Assembly: GCA_963693005.1 (NCBI GenBank)
Contig: OY843726.1
Span: forward strand, 124,001 to 188,000
Reading direction: 5' to 3'
From: Bodonicaedibacter sp963693005
GTDB lineage: Bacteria > Pseudomonadota > Alphaproteobacteria > UBA6184
DNA length: 64,000 nucleotides
Below are positions 9,955 to 18,572 of this stretch, one piece after another. The notes beneath the pieces were generated by a model. That model was not told where the DNA came from. It did not search any database and saw only the letters and a program-made list of their open reading frames with translations. Numbering within the stretch: position 1 is the first letter of the stretch; every line of letters starts with the position of its first letter. Position numbers and translations under genes: made by a program.

Positions 9955-10707
9955 ATGAATGAAGTGGTGTTATTAAAAGAATTCTGGCCTTTTATACTAA
10001 TATCAGCCCGATTAATCGGTTTGTTTAGCTGGATGCCAGGATTTTCAGACTTACACATTCCTTTTCGCATGCGAATGATGGTTGCTTTTGGCCTGGCCTT
10101 GGCCTTTTCTGCCACACTTCATATACCAGAACTTCCCAAAAACTCTACTCACCTTATGGTTGTTTTCATTGCCGAATATCTCACTGGAACATTTTTAGGT
10201 TTTTTATTAAAAGTTTTCTTAAGTGCCCTTGAAACTGCCGGGACAATCATGTCTCAATCAATAGGACTTTCAAATGCGCTAACTCCAAATTTGATAGATC
10301 ATGAACAAACATCCGTATTAAACAGCTTTTTTACAATGTCAGGAATAGCCTTTATTTTTCTACTCGATCTACATCACCTTATTATTTGGGGAGTGTATAA
10401 CAGCTATGATCTAATTCCTATTGGAACTATTAACATTTTTCAGGATAAAAGCATTATCATGGCTCGCTCATTTAGTGATGCCTTTATGTATGCACTTAAG
10501 TTCGCAATGCCATTTTTTATTTTTGGAAACTTAATATATTTGGGAATGGGAATTCTTAACAAGCTTATTCCTCAAATTCAGGTTTTTTTTCTGTCTCTGC
10601 CCATCCAAATTCTTGTTGGTCTCATTATCATGGCATTTAGCGTTGGGTTTATATTAAGCACATTCAGTGAGTACTTTAATAACTCCTGGACAGCAATATT
10701 GGGATAA
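9955..10707 (+). CDS. fliR: Flagellar export apparatus protein FliR
   Basis: FliR is an inner-membrane component of the flagellar type III export gate, with FliP and FliQ. The sequence has 250 residues and several hydrophobic helices and begins with the family pattern FWPFILISARLIGLFSWMPGF. A TTGTTA–16–TATATT promoter-like pair (9924–9951) ends only 3 bases before the ATG and there is no ribosome-binding site, so the start may lie a little further in or the message may be nearly leaderless. It is followed by flhB after 3 bases; the two form the usual fliR–flhB pair. Confidence 0.92.
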   Translation: MNEVVLLKEFWPFILISARLIGLFSWMPGFSDLHIPFRMRMMVAFGLALAFSATLHIPELPKNSTHLMVVFIAEYLTGTFLGFLLKVFLSALETAGTIMSQSIGLSNALTPNLIDHEQTSVLNSFFTMSGIAFIFLLDLHHLIIWGVYNSYDLIPIGTINIFQDKSIIMARSFSDAFMYALKFAMPFFIFGNLIYLGMGILNKLIPQIQVFFLSLPIQILVGLIIMAFSVGFILSTFSEYFNNSWTAILG

Positions 10708-10710
10708 ATC

Positions 10711-11787
10711 ATGGCTGGAGATGGAAACAAGCCCGACAAAGAAGATCAAACCGAAGAAGCTACCGAACATAAAATACGTCAATCTCAAGAAAAGGGAGAG
10801 TTCCCTATTTCAAAAGATCTAATAACCGCGCTAATGCTTTCTGCTTCTATTGTTTCACTATTCCTTGTTTTTCCACTTCTAGGAAAAACACTAGTTTATA
10901 AACTGCGTGGAATATTAGAACAAGCAACCACGTTTTCATTTAATGATAATCACCAATCAGAACTTGGGTGGATTCTGTTCAAAGAAATCACTCCAGACTT
11001 TTTAGGAATGCTAATTATTTTTATTGTCGCAGCAGTTGGCGGCACGTATATGCAAACTAAAATGACCAAAAAGAAAGAAGCCTTAAAACCAAAATTATCT
11101 CATATTTCACCTAAAAGTGGTTTGAAACGCTTATTTTCCATTAAATCATTGGTAGAACTTTTAAAGTCCTTAATTAAACTTACGGTTATTTCATCCGTAA
11201 TTTTCATTTTATTAAAAGAAGAGCTAAAGCAGATACCAGAAATCTCGGCACAACCTATCACCACGAGTCTATATTTGTTTGCGCTACTATGTTTCAAGTT
11301 GTTTTTTACAGCGCTTATTTTTCAAGCATTCATCGGTGGCGCAGACTATATGTATCAACGCTACGAATATTTCAAGCAACTCAAAATGAGCAAGCAAGAA
11401 ATAAAAGAGGAGTATAAAGACACCGAGGGTGATCCACACATTAAGAGTAAGCGCCGTCAATTACAACGCGAGAAATCTCAAGGGCGAATGATGGACTCCG
11501 TACCAGAAGCAACGGTTATTATCACAAACCCAACACACTACGCAATAGCTTTAAAATATACTCCTTCTGAAAATAAAGCCCCTATAATGGTAGCAAAAGG
11601 TAAAGACAAAATCGCAAAAAAAATTCGTGAGCTGGCACTTGCTAACTGGATTCAAATTATTGAGAATCCTCCACTTGCTCGCTCCCTATTTAAACTTCCT
11701 CTTAACAAAGAAATTCCTCCTCAGTTTTATCAGGCCGTTGCAAAAATTATTAAATATGTCTTTAGTAAAAATAATCGAACTATGTAA
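10711..11787 (+). CDS. flhB: Flagellar export switch protein FlhB
   Basis: FlhB sits in the inner membrane and switches export from rod/hook to filament substrates after self-cleavage. Residues 1–30 are the charged N-terminus typical of the family (DKEDQTEEATEHKIRQSQEKGEF is the signature region). Four transmembrane helices follow, then the cytoplasmic domain with the autocleavage motif NPTHY at 273–277. The length of 358 residues is normal and all key residues are present. It is co-oriented with fliR with a 3-base gap. A functional export gate is implied even if the lineage lives inside cells. Confidence 0.95.
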   Translation: MAGDGNKPDKEDQTEEATEHKIRQSQEKGEFPISKDLITALMLSASIVSLFLVFPLLGKTLVYKLRGILEQATTFSFNDNHQSELGWILFKEITPDFLGMLIIFIVAAVGGTYMQTKMTKKKEALKPKLSHISPKSGLKRLFSIKSLVELLKSLIKLTVISSVIFILLKEELKQIPEISAQPITTSLYLFALLCFKLFFTALIFQAFIGGADYMYQRYEYFKQLKMSKQEIKEEYKDTEGDPHIKSKRRQLQREKSQGRMMDSVPEATVIITNPTHYAIALKYTPSENKAPIMVAKGKDKIAKKIRELALANWIQIIENPPLARSLFKLPLNKEIPPQFYQAVAKIIKYVFSKNNRTM

Positions 11788-11847
11788 TTCATAGTTAGAT
11801 TTCATTAACCACTCTAGTAGATAATGTTAAGAAACTTGAGGTTATAC

Positions 11848-12630
11848 ATGATTAAAAATAAATCAGTCATTATTACAGGAAGTACAAGCGGCATAGGATT
11901 AGGTATTGCCCAGTTTTTTTCTAAAAAGGGTGCAAAAATCTGTATAAATGGATTTATTGATAATTCGAGTATTGAACAAATCCTCAATCAGTTAAAGACC
12001 CTTGGTGCAGATGCGGTAATGTATCACGCTGCAGACATGACTCAACCGACTGAAATAGAAGATCTCGTTAATTCTGTAAATAGCAAATTTTCCTCTGTGG
12101 ACATTCTTATCAATAACGCTGGAATTCAATACGTATCTCCAATTGAAAATTTTCCTGCAGACATGTATGAAAAAATTATCCAAATTAATATGTCTTCATC
12201 TTTCTATGCTTCTAAAGCTGCCATCCCCATCATGAAAAGAAACAACTGGGGCCGCATTATTAACATTGCTTCGGCACATGGAGTGGTCGCATCACCGTTT
12301 AAATCGGCGTATGTCATGGCAAAGCATGGCATTCTAGGTCTTACAAAAACCCTGGCCCTGGAAACGGCGCAATTTGGAATTACAGCCAACGCCATTTGTC
12401 CGGGATATGTTTTGACGCCTTTAGTTGAAGGTCAAATCAAAGACACAGCCCGAGCCCGAGGGATTTCAGAAAACGAAGTCATTCAAAACGTTATGCTTGC
12501 AAATCAACCTACCAAAAAATTTGTTAAAATTGAAGAAGTTGCCGAGATGGCAGGTTATTTAGCTTCAAGTAAGGCTAACTCGGTAACGGGATCAAGCTTT
12601 CCCCTTGACGGCGGATGGACTGCTCATTAA
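11848..12630 (+). CDS. bdhA: D-3-hydroxybutyrate dehydrogenase (SDR family)
   Basis: This short-chain dehydrogenase interconverts 3-hydroxybutyrate and acetoacetate with NAD(H). The cofactor motif TGSTSGIG is at residues 10–17, NNAG follows the NAD-fold pattern, and the catalytic Tyr-x3-Lys is in SAYVMAKHG. Family-specific stretches include ASAHGVVASPFKSAY, NAICPGYVLTPLV and the C-terminus LDGGWTAH. I chose ATG 11848 because GAGG lies seven bases upstream; ATG 11824 lacks a site. It suggests use of polyhydroxybutyrate or host ketone bodies as carbon. It may be transcribed with the DUF1622 gene that follows after 25 bases. Confidence 0.9.
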   Translation: MIKNKSVIITGSTSGIGLGIAQFFSKKGAKICINGFIDNSSIEQILNQLKTLGADAVMYHAADMTQPTEIEDLVNSVNSKFSSVDILINNAGIQYVSPIENFPADMYEKIIQINMSSSFYASKAAIPIMKRNNWGRIINIASAHGVVASPFKSAYVMAKHGILGLTKTLALETAQFGITANAICPGYVLTPLVEGQIKDTARARGISENEVIQNVMLANQPTKKFVKIEEVAEMAGYLASSKANSVTGSSFPLDGGWTAH

Positions 12631-12655
12631 ACTATAACTAAAAAAGGAATAAGAA

Positions 12656-13168
12656 ATGACATTTGCTGAGAAATTAAACCAACTATATAACTACCTAGAG
12701 CCTCTGGTCTCGATACTCGACTTCATGAGTGTATTCATTATTCTTTGGGGGTTTTTCGTTGGATTTATGAAGTTTATTTCAATTGAGTTTTTTCATCACC
12801 AAGGAAAATACCAACAGTATCAAGAATTGCGCCGAACCGTTGGCATCTATATTATTCTAGGGTTAGAGTTTATGGTTGTATCCGATCTTTTGCACACAGT
12901 TCAAGGTCGCACCTATAAAGCTATTGCCATCCTAGGTTCTTTGGTAGTAATCCGAACTATTATTTCTTACTTTTTAGGTAAAGAAATGAAAGAAGCGGGA
13001 GAAGAGGCCGGCGATTTTAAGCTAGGACTACGCGCAGTCAACCTTTCAAAAGAGTCTAGTCTTGCTGCGGCAGAACAAAAAGGTAGTAACCTTCTAAAAC
13101 GCGCAGAAGATAAGTTTAAAAAGGCGTCTTCACCAAAAAGCGCTTCCGGCACCAAAGATCCTAAATAG
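12656..13168 (+). CDS. DUF1622 family membrane protein
   Basis: This 170-residue protein has three hydrophobic segments: about 20–42, 64–82 and 88–106 (ILDFMSVFIILWGFFVGFM, YIILGLEFMVVSDLLHTV, AIAILGSLVVIRTIISYFL). The middle and last segments match the DUF1622 pattern. The C-terminal 60 residues are charged and unusually long for the family (AGDFKLGLRAVNLSKE, then Lys/Ser/Ala-rich). AAGGA precedes the ATG. The function of the family is unknown. A strong terminator follows. Confidence 0.75.
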   Translation: MTFAEKLNQLYNYLEPLVSILDFMSVFIILWGFFVGFMKFISIEFFHHQGKYQQYQELRRTVGIYIILGLEFMVVSDLLHTVQGRTYKAIAILGSLVVIRTIISYFLGKEMKEAGEEAGDFKLGLRAVNLSKESSLAAAEQKGSNLLKRAEDKFKKASSPKSASGTKDPK

Positions 13169-13190
13169 ACTTGCTTAAAAATTTGATAGC

Positions 13191-13222
13191 AAACACCCCT
13201 CTAGTTTCTGGAGGGGTGTTTT
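13191..13222 (+). terminator. Intrinsic terminator after the DUF1622 gene
   Basis: A perfect 10-bp GC-rich stem (AACACCCCTC / GAGGGGTGTT) with a 9-base loop is followed by TTTT on the plus strand. It lies between convergent genes and may also slow minus-strand transcripts from radC, though the T-run on that side is weaker. Confidence 0.85.
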
Positions 13223-13246
13223 GCCGTATGACTAGGTCCAAAACTA

Positions 13247-13933
13247 TCAGAGCTCTCTCAGTTTACCAGTTTCTTTTAAAGAAACTGTCTCTAAATGCCC
13301 CACTATAATATGATCAAGAACCCTAATGTCTAAAGGTTTACATATATTTTGTAGTTCATGTGTTAACTTTAAATCTTCAAAAGATGGCGTTGGATTTCCT
13401 CCCGGATGATTATGAGCTAAAATTAAGTTTGTTGCTCCAGAATTAAGTGCAGTTTTAACAATTTCTCTAGGATAAATAGCTACTTGATTTGCAGTCCCTT
13501 TTTGAGAAATTTCGTTTCGCAGCACTCCGCCCTGACTATCTAAGTATATTGTATAAAAAACCTCTTCAGTTAAAGGAGCTAGCTTATGATGGCAAAAAGT
13601 CACAATATCCTCGAGAGAGTCCAACTTTTTATCTCGACAAAATGCTGCGTTTTCCAAAATATGAGAGTGCAAGCTATATGCTAATTTTAACGTTAAAATA
13701 GAAGCTGGATTAATACCTAACTCTTTTAAATCTTTTTCTTTAGCTGATAAGACCCTAGAAAGTGAAGTGAACTTTACTAGCAAGATCTTAGCTAAAGGTT
13801 TAACATCCCTTCGCGGGCTGCCCTGAAACAATAAAAGCTCTAACAACTCATAGTCAGCCAACGGCTCTTCACTTAAAAAACGCTGACGCAAACGTTGTCG
13901 ATGACCATGATAATGTTGTGTCGCTACTGGCAT
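13247..13933 (-). CDS. radC: RadC/JAMM domain DNA repair-associated protein
   Basis: This is a RadC-family protein of 228 residues. An N-terminal helix-hairpin-helix-like region (DYELLELLLFQG) is followed by the MPN/JAMM metalloprotease-like domain with the zinc motif HNHPGGNPTPSFED (His174, His176, Asp187). The biochemical role of RadC proteins is unsettled; the older link to recombination repair is doubtful. The gene lies 26 bases downstream of map on the same strand and is probably the last gene of the trmL–sfsA–map–radC run. Confidence 0.92.
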   Translation of the reverse strand: MPVATQHYHGHRQRLRQRFLSEEPLADYELLELLLFQGSPRRDVKPLAKILLVKFTSLSRVLSAKEKDLKELGINPASILTLKLAYSLHSHILENAAFCRDKKLDSLEDIVTFCHHKLAPLTEEVFYTIYLDSQGGVLRNEISQKGTANQVAIYPREIVKTALNSGATNLILAHNHPGGNPTPSFEDLKLTHELQNICKPLDIRVLDHIIVGHLETVSLKETGKLREL

Positions 13934-13959
13934 AATAGCAACAGCCTACAGAAAAGACT

Positions 13960-14709
13960 CTAAGAAAGCGTAAACACTTCATAGCCATCTTCAGTGATCC
14001 CAATTGTATGCTCCCACTGAGCAGAAAGAGAACGATCACGTGTCACTGCCGTCCAACCATCCGATAAAACTTTAATATCAGGCCTCCCTATATTAATCAT
14101 AGGTTCGATGGTAAAGAAAAAACCTGGCTGAACAGTCTCCCCCTCACCTGGATTGCCGTAATGCAAGATTTCAGGGGCATGGTGCATTTCCGTACCAATA
14201 CCATGACCACAAAAATCTCGAACAACGCTATACCCTTTAGGCTCAACATACGATTGTATTTCATGGCCAATATCACCCAACGTAACACCCGGATGCAAAA
14301 TACTAATGGCTTTCATCAGCGATTCATAGGTCACATCTATTAGCTTTTGTGCTGCAACACCAACTTTACCTATTGCAAACATGCGACTAGTGTCACCGTG
14401 ATATCCATTCAGGTTCACTGTCACATCCACGTTAACAATATCACCTTCTTTTAACTTTTTATCCGAAGGGATTCCGTGACAAACCACATGATTAACCGAC
14501 GTACATACCGACTTAGGATACCCTTTGTAGCCTAGAGGAGAAGGAGTAGCTCCATGCTTCAATGTAAACTCATGACACAATGCATCAATTTGATTTGTAG
14601 TAATTCCTGGCTTAATGTGATCTGAAACCATGTCTAAAACTCGTGCCGCTAGTTTTCCTGCTTTACGCATCCCAGGAAAATCATTTGGGGTATAAAATCG
14701 TAAACTCAC
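13960..14709 (-). CDS. map: Type I methionine aminopeptidase
   Basis: This enzyme removes the initiator methionine from nascent proteins in the cytoplasm. The dinuclear metal site of the M24A family is visible: Asp95 and Asp106 (VDVTVNLNGYHGDTS), the His in FCGHGIG, the Glu in TIEPM and the last Glu in WEHTIGI; substrate-binding His78 is in VVCHGIP. It has 249 residues, the short type without a zinc-finger N-terminus. The start is GTG at 14707–14709, with AGGAG inside the end of sfsA about 11 bases upstream, which suggests coupled expression. Confidence 0.96.
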   Translation of the reverse strand: MSLRFYTPNDFPGMRKAGKLAARVLDMVSDHIKPGITTNQIDALCHEFTLKHGATPSPLGYKGYPKSVCTSVNHVVCHGIPSDKKLKEGDIVNVDVTVNLNGYHGDTSRMFAIGKVGVAAQKLIDVTYESLMKAISILHPGVTLGDIGHEIQSYVEPKGYSVVRDFCGHGIGTEMHHAPEILHYGNPGEGETVQPGFFFTIEPMINIGRPDIKVLSDGWTAVTRDRSLSAQWEHTIGITEDGYEVFTLS

Positions 14710-14714
14710 TAATC

Positions 14715-15434
14715 TTAAATCTCCTTTATTAATTGCATTAATCCATTTAACACAATTCCATCAGGGTTAACTTTGCATGAGTAAGAGAACATCTCAACTC
14801 CCTTATTCATAGCTTCGATTGCAGTTGTAGCATAAACAGGATCAAACTCAACCCCAAAACGCAACCTCTCACAATCACTCCGCTGAACGCAGTATACAAC
14901 TACCGCTCGATGCCCCTGCGCCACAACACCCATCAATTCATTTAAATGTTTAGTTCCACGAGCAGTAACCGAATCTGGGAAAATTGCAGTTTTTTTACCT
15001 AACTCTTCCATAGAAAAATGGACATTTTTTACCTCCAGATAACACAACCTACCCTCATCGTCTGATAATAAAAAATCAATCCGGGAGTTTTCTTCCCCAT
15101 ACTTTACTTCTGAACGAATATGATTATAAGATAAAAGTGCTTTGATTTTTCTCTGTACCAAAGCTTCATGAACTAGTTTATTTGGATTATGCGTATTTAT
15201 ACCAATTGCAATTCCGTCGACCTCAACACTCTGCCAACTGTAGCTCAATTTACGCTTTGGATCGTCCGACTTAGACACCCAAACCTTATTGCCCGCACTC
15301 AAAACACCCCGCATTGAGCCCGTGTTGGCGCAGTGTGCAGTAATAACCTGGCCATCTAATAGCTCAATATCTGCAAAAAAACGCTTGTATCGCTTAACTA
15401 AAACACCTTCAATTAACTTTGATGAAAAAATCAC
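14715..15434 (-). CDS. sfsA: SfsA family protein (DNA/RNA nuclease-like)
   Basis: SfsA proteins carry an OB-like N-terminal domain and a C-terminal nuclease-like fold; a sugar-fermentation-stimulation phenotype named the family and the molecular role is still unclear. Family motifs include LLDGQVITAHCANTGSM, INTHNPNKLVHEAL and the nuclease-like core RIDFLLSDDEGRLCYLEVKNVH followed by FPDSVTARGTKHL. I place the start at GTG 15432–15434 because AGGAGG lies just upstream; another GTG five codons earlier is possible. It lies between trmL and map on the same strand. Confidence 0.9.
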   Translation of the reverse strand: MIFSSKLIEGVLVKRYKRFFADIELLDGQVITAHCANTGSMRGVLSAGNKVWVSKSDDPKRKLSYSWQSVEVDGIAIGINTHNPNKLVHEALVQRKIKALLSYNHIRSEVKYGEENSRIDFLLSDDEGRLCYLEVKNVHFSMEELGKKTAIFPDSVTARGTKHLNELMGVVAQGHRAVVVYCVQRSDCERLRFGVEFDPVYATTAIEAMNKGVEMFSYSCKVNPDGIVLNGLMQLIKEI

Positions 15435-15453
15435 ACCCCCTCCTCTCACTAAA

Positions 15454-15891
15454 TCAACGCAACTGTCGAAGTGCCTCCGAAATTATCATAGCACCCGCTA
15501 CTGCAACATTTAATGACCGCCCCCCGCCAGGCATTGGGATTTTAATCCGAGCCCCAACTTCATCCGCAACTGTTTGAGGAACTCCACTGCTCTCTTGACC
15601 TAAAATCAATTGATCACCTTCTTGAAACTCAAAGTCATAGTAACTTTCATCAGAGTGTGGAGTTAACAAAACTAATCTAGAGTGTTTTTCCTGTAAAAAC
15701 ACTTCCCAAGAATCATACCGATCAACTTTCACATCTAAAATATAATCCATCACGGCTCTTTTAAATTTCGGGGAGTTAAATGCAAACCCGCAAGGCTCTA
15801 TAATAGCGACTGAAAGACCTAAGCAGGCACACATTCGTAAAATAGTGCCTGTATTTTGCGCAATTTCTGGCTGATATAGCACTACTCTCAT
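15454..15891 (-). CDS. trmL: tRNA (cytidine(34)-2'-O)-methyltransferase TrmL
   Basis: This SPOUT-class enzyme methylates the wobble ribose of tRNA-Leu isoacceptors. The protein is a minimal SPOUT domain of 145 residues, as expected. Knot motifs are LILGQESSGVP and the C-terminal IPMPGGGRSLNVAVAGAMI, and NTG is in the N-terminal AQNTGTILR. The ATG overlaps the stop of the upstream DMT transporter by 4 bases (ATGA), so translation is likely coupled to that gene and would feel any frameshift at the G12 tract there. Confidence 0.93.
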   Translation of the reverse strand: MRVVLYQPEIAQNTGTILRMCACLGLSVAIIEPCGFAFNSPKFKRAVMDYILDVKVDRYDSWEVFLQEKHSRLVLLTPHSDESYYDFEFQEGDQLILGQESSGVPQTVADEVGARIKIPMPGGGRSLNVAVAGAMIISEALRQLR

Positions 15892-16802
15892 GAAGGCAAG
15901 TTCTTTTTTTTCTGGCGTTTTTTTTCGTGAAGAATGATATACCCCCCCCCCCCTGCAATTAACACAGAACCTAAAACCAAGTGTATAGTCGGAGAAACTT
16001 CGAAGAGAACATAGTTATATACCGCAGCAATTACAACTGAAATATACGCCACTGGTGCCACTACTGCAGCTGCAGCTCTACGGTAAGCCATAGCTATACA
16101 TAGTTGAGCAAACCCACCTAACACACCTATTACTAAAAGCAGCCCCCACTCTTCTAATAAGGGTGAGTACCATAACCACAACATCGGGAAAAAGCTAAAT
16201 AAAGCGCACCCACATGAAAAATAGAATAAAATTTCCACACTGTTATAGTGATGGCGCAAACGTCGGTCAGTCACCATCAAATAAGCCGCACTACCCGCAT
16301 ATAAAAATGCAAACAGCGCAGGAAAAAGATCTATTTCTCCACTCGGACGAGTTACGATAACTGCTCCAGAAAACCCAACTAACAATCCAATTACTTTATC
16401 CCTAGTTAAGTGCTCGCGCAAAAGCGGAACTGCCAATAAACTGACGAATAGTGGACTCGTAAAGCTGATAGAAGTTACATCAGACAAGTTTCCTTGCATA
16501 TATGCAAAAAATAAAGAACTTAGCCCAACTGTACTAAACAAACTTCGAAATCCAAAATCTCGAACAACCTCTTTTGTGATAATTAAACTTTTGGGGGTTT
16601 TTAGTGCAAAATACCCGCCCACACACAATAACGGTATTAAGTTTCTAAAAAACACAATTTGAAGCGGAGATATTTGCAAACCACCTAGTTTTTTTACAAA
16701 AGTGTTGGCCGTAGTAAAAAGAAACATCGCTCCAAACATAAATAAAATAGCTGCAGGAATATGATCTCGTGGTAGATATTTTGCATTCTTTGGTAGATTC
16801 AT
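15888..16802 (-). CDS. DMT superfamily (EamA-type) permease
   Basis: This 304-residue permease has ten hydrophobic segments arranged as two EamA repeats (starting near FMFGAMFLFTTANTFVKKL and LFPALFAFLYAGSAAYLMV). Relatives in intracellular alphaproteobacteria include S-adenosylmethionine uptake carriers and other metabolite carriers; the substrate cannot be told from the sequence. The last helix ends VLGSVLIAGGGGYIILHE, where the four glycines are encoded by twelve consecutive G. A slip there would replace the basic tail KKRQKKKNLPS and break the 4-base coupling with trmL. It diverges from rodA. Confidence 0.85.
   Translation of the reverse strand: MNLPKNAKYLPRDHIPAAILFMFGAMFLFTTANTFVKKLGGLQISPLQIVFFRNLIPLLCVGGYFALKTPKSLIITKEVVRDFGFRSLFSTVGLSSLFFAYMQGNLSDVTSISFTSPLFVSLLAVPLLREHLTRDKVIGLLVGFSGAVIVTRPSGEIDLFPALFAFLYAGSAAYLMVTDRRLRHHYNSVEILFYFSCGCALFSFFPMLWLWYSPLLEEWGLLLVIGVLGGFAQLCIAMAYRRAAAAVVAPVAYISVVIAAVYNYVLFEVSPTIHLVLGSVLIAGGGGYIILHEKKRQKKKNLPS
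15942..15953 (-). repeat. Homopolymer tract, twelve G in the coding strand
   Basis: Twelve consecutive C on the plus strand (G on the coding strand) lie inside the DMT permease gene and encode GGGG. It is by far the longest G/C homopolymer in this AT-rich window and is prone to slippage. Confidence 0.95.
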
Positions 16803-16870
16803 TTATATTTATATTTCTATATGATATTTTTGATTAAAGTAACGTATTCACTCATTAAAGGCAACTAACG

Positions 16871-17980
16871 ATGCGCTATGTCCCTCTAAGGCGAAAAATA
16901 TCCCTTCTTGACTGGTCACTTGTGAACACAGTTACCCTCCTAACTTTAGCAAGCCTTGCCGTCCTTTATTCTGCAGCCGAAGGAGATTTTACCCTATGGA
17001 CAACTAAACAACTAATTAGAAGCAGCCTGGGCTTAACCATAATGTTTATTATCGCCTTTATCCCTTGGAGCATATGGAGATCTTTTAGCTATGGGGCTTA
17101 TATTTTAAGCATTGTTCTTTTAGTTTATGTTGATTTTTTTGGCCATATCGGCATGGGAGCGCAAAGGTGGATCAGTCTATACATTATTCAAGTACAGCCT
17201 TCTGAACTTGTTAAAATCACAATGGTTCTAGGCCTTGCACGCTACTATAGTAGCGTGCACTTTAATTGGAATAGCCTTACTCCTCACTTGACGGCGATAA
17301 CATTGTTTATACTAATTCCAGTTGCATTAGTTTTACGCCAACCCGACTTGGGGACTGCCCTAATTCTTTTAGGGGTAGGTCTAGCTATCGTGTTTATTTC
17401 AGGCTTGCACTGGGGATACTTTTTCATCTCTGGAGTAAGCATTATTACAGCATTTCCATTTTTATGGAGCAAGCTTCACGATTATCAAAAACAGCGTATC
17501 TTTACATTCTTAAACCCAGAAAGTGATCCCTTAGGAACCGGATATCATATTATCCAGTCTAAAATTGCGGTGGGATCTGCTGGGTTTCTTGGAAAGGGCT
17601 ATTTGAACGGATCTCAAAGCAAGCTAGATTTTTTGCCCGAAAAACAAACTGATTTTGTGTTTACAACCTTCACTGAAGAGTTTGGATTTCTTGGATCTTT
17701 ACTGCTTATTTCCGTCTATGTTTATTTGTTCTTTTGTTGCTACCGAATTGCTCTGCGATTTAATCAACTGTTTCCACGCATCATGGTTGTAGGTTTATCT
17801 CTTACTTTTTTCTTATACTTCTTTATTAATATTGGAATGGTAATTGGACTCATGCCAGTCGTCGGAGTGCCCCTACCTCTCATGACATACGGTGGCACTG
17901 CCACTCTTACTATGATGATTAGCATCGGTCTAATTTTATCTGCCGACTTGTCTCAGCGTTTAAAACGTTCAGTCTTATAG
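16871..17980 (+). CDS. rodA: Rod-shape peptidoglycan polymerase RodA (SEDS family)
   Basis: RodA is the SEDS glycosyltransferase of the elongasome that polymerises lipid II with a class B penicillin-binding protein. The 369-residue protein has about ten transmembrane segments. Family motifs include GAQRWISL, VQPSELVKI, RQPDLGTAL, the long extracytoplasmic loop FLNPESDPLGTGYHIIQSKIAVGS…KQTDFVFTTFTEEFGFLG, and GVPLPLMTYGGTATL near the end. The specificity loop and GVPLP signature fit RodA better than FtsW. AAAGG precedes the ATG. With two murJ, ddl and rlpA it shows the organism keeps a peptidoglycan wall. Confidence 0.93.
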   Translation: MRYVPLRRKISLLDWSLVNTVTLLTLASLAVLYSAAEGDFTLWTTKQLIRSSLGLTIMFIIAFIPWSIWRSFSYGAYILSIVLLVYVDFFGHIGMGAQRWISLYIIQVQPSELVKITMVLGLARYYSSVHFNWNSLTPHLTAITLFILIPVALVLRQPDLGTALILLGVGLAIVFISGLHWGYFFISGVSIITAFPFLWSKLHDYQKQRIFTFLNPESDPLGTGYHIIQSKIAVGSAGFLGKGYLNGSQSKLDFLPEKQTDFVFTTFTEEFGFLGSLLLISVYVYLFFCCYRIALRFNQLFPRIMVVGLSLTFFLYFFINIGMVIGLMPVVGVPLPLMTYGGTATLTMMISIGLILSADLSQRLKRSVL

Positions 17981-17992
17981 ACTGACGTACGA

Positions 17993-18439
17993 TTATTTAT
18001 AAACGATGTCTATTTTTTGTTCCATGCTTTCTCGACTTAAATCTACCGCCGCCTCATGAAACTTCGGAGCCCCCAAATTTGGCCTTGCATTATTACCAAA
18101 GGCAAACCCCTCCATAGGCAAACCTATAAAATTCCGTTCAAAATTATACGACTTGTTTTCATCATGATATACCATTACCGCGTATGGCAGTGACTTCAAA
18201 TCATGAATATCAATGCGAATCTTACCATTAATGGGTTTATTTCCGGGCTTTTCTAAATCATAGATCACCCTATAATCTGCAGAATGTTTGTTTAAATATC
18301 TATCTGGGCTACTCCATAAATAAACCATTAAGTTCCCCTGATAAGATCGCAAGTCTCCAACTTGCACTGTTAACGTCTTTGCAAAAGAGAAAGTAATCAA
18401 TCCAAAACAAGCGACAAAACACCTTACAAACAAAAACAT
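17993..18439 (-). CDS. Secreted DUF2141 family protein
   Basis: This 148-residue exported protein has a signal peptide (MFLFVRCFVACFGLITFSFA) and a DUF2141-like domain. Recognisable family stretches are LTVQVGDLRSYQGNLMVYLW, YAVMVYHDENKSYNFERNFIGLPMEGFAFGNNAR and LGAPKFHEAAVDL. The ATG at 18437–18439 has GAGGA about eight bases upstream, so I prefer it to an upstream TTG. The function of the family is unknown; proteins of this type are small periplasmic beta-sandwiches. It is convergent with rodA, 12 bases away. Confidence 0.8.
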   Translation of the reverse strand: MFLFVRCFVACFGLITFSFAKTLTVQVGDLRSYQGNLMVYLWSSPDRYLNKHSADYRVIYDLEKPGNKPINGKIRIDIHDLKSLPYAVMVYHDENKSYNFERNFIGLPMEGFAFGNNARPNLGAPKFHEAAVDLSRESMEQKIDIVYK

Positions 18440-18572
18440 ACAAAAAGTCCTCAAATCCTCAATTATTTTAATCGAAAATCCATTAATTTTATGTTAATTT
18501 ATGTGAAAAATAACCACAAAAGTCACAATTCTATCCATCCACGATTTTTTAATTTTTTAGGAGACTTTCACA

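Noticed and set aside
15776..15958. 60-codon minus-strand frame over the G12 tract
   Set aside because: It is the shifted frame of the DMT permease and trmL; it would be read only after slippage and has no start signal.
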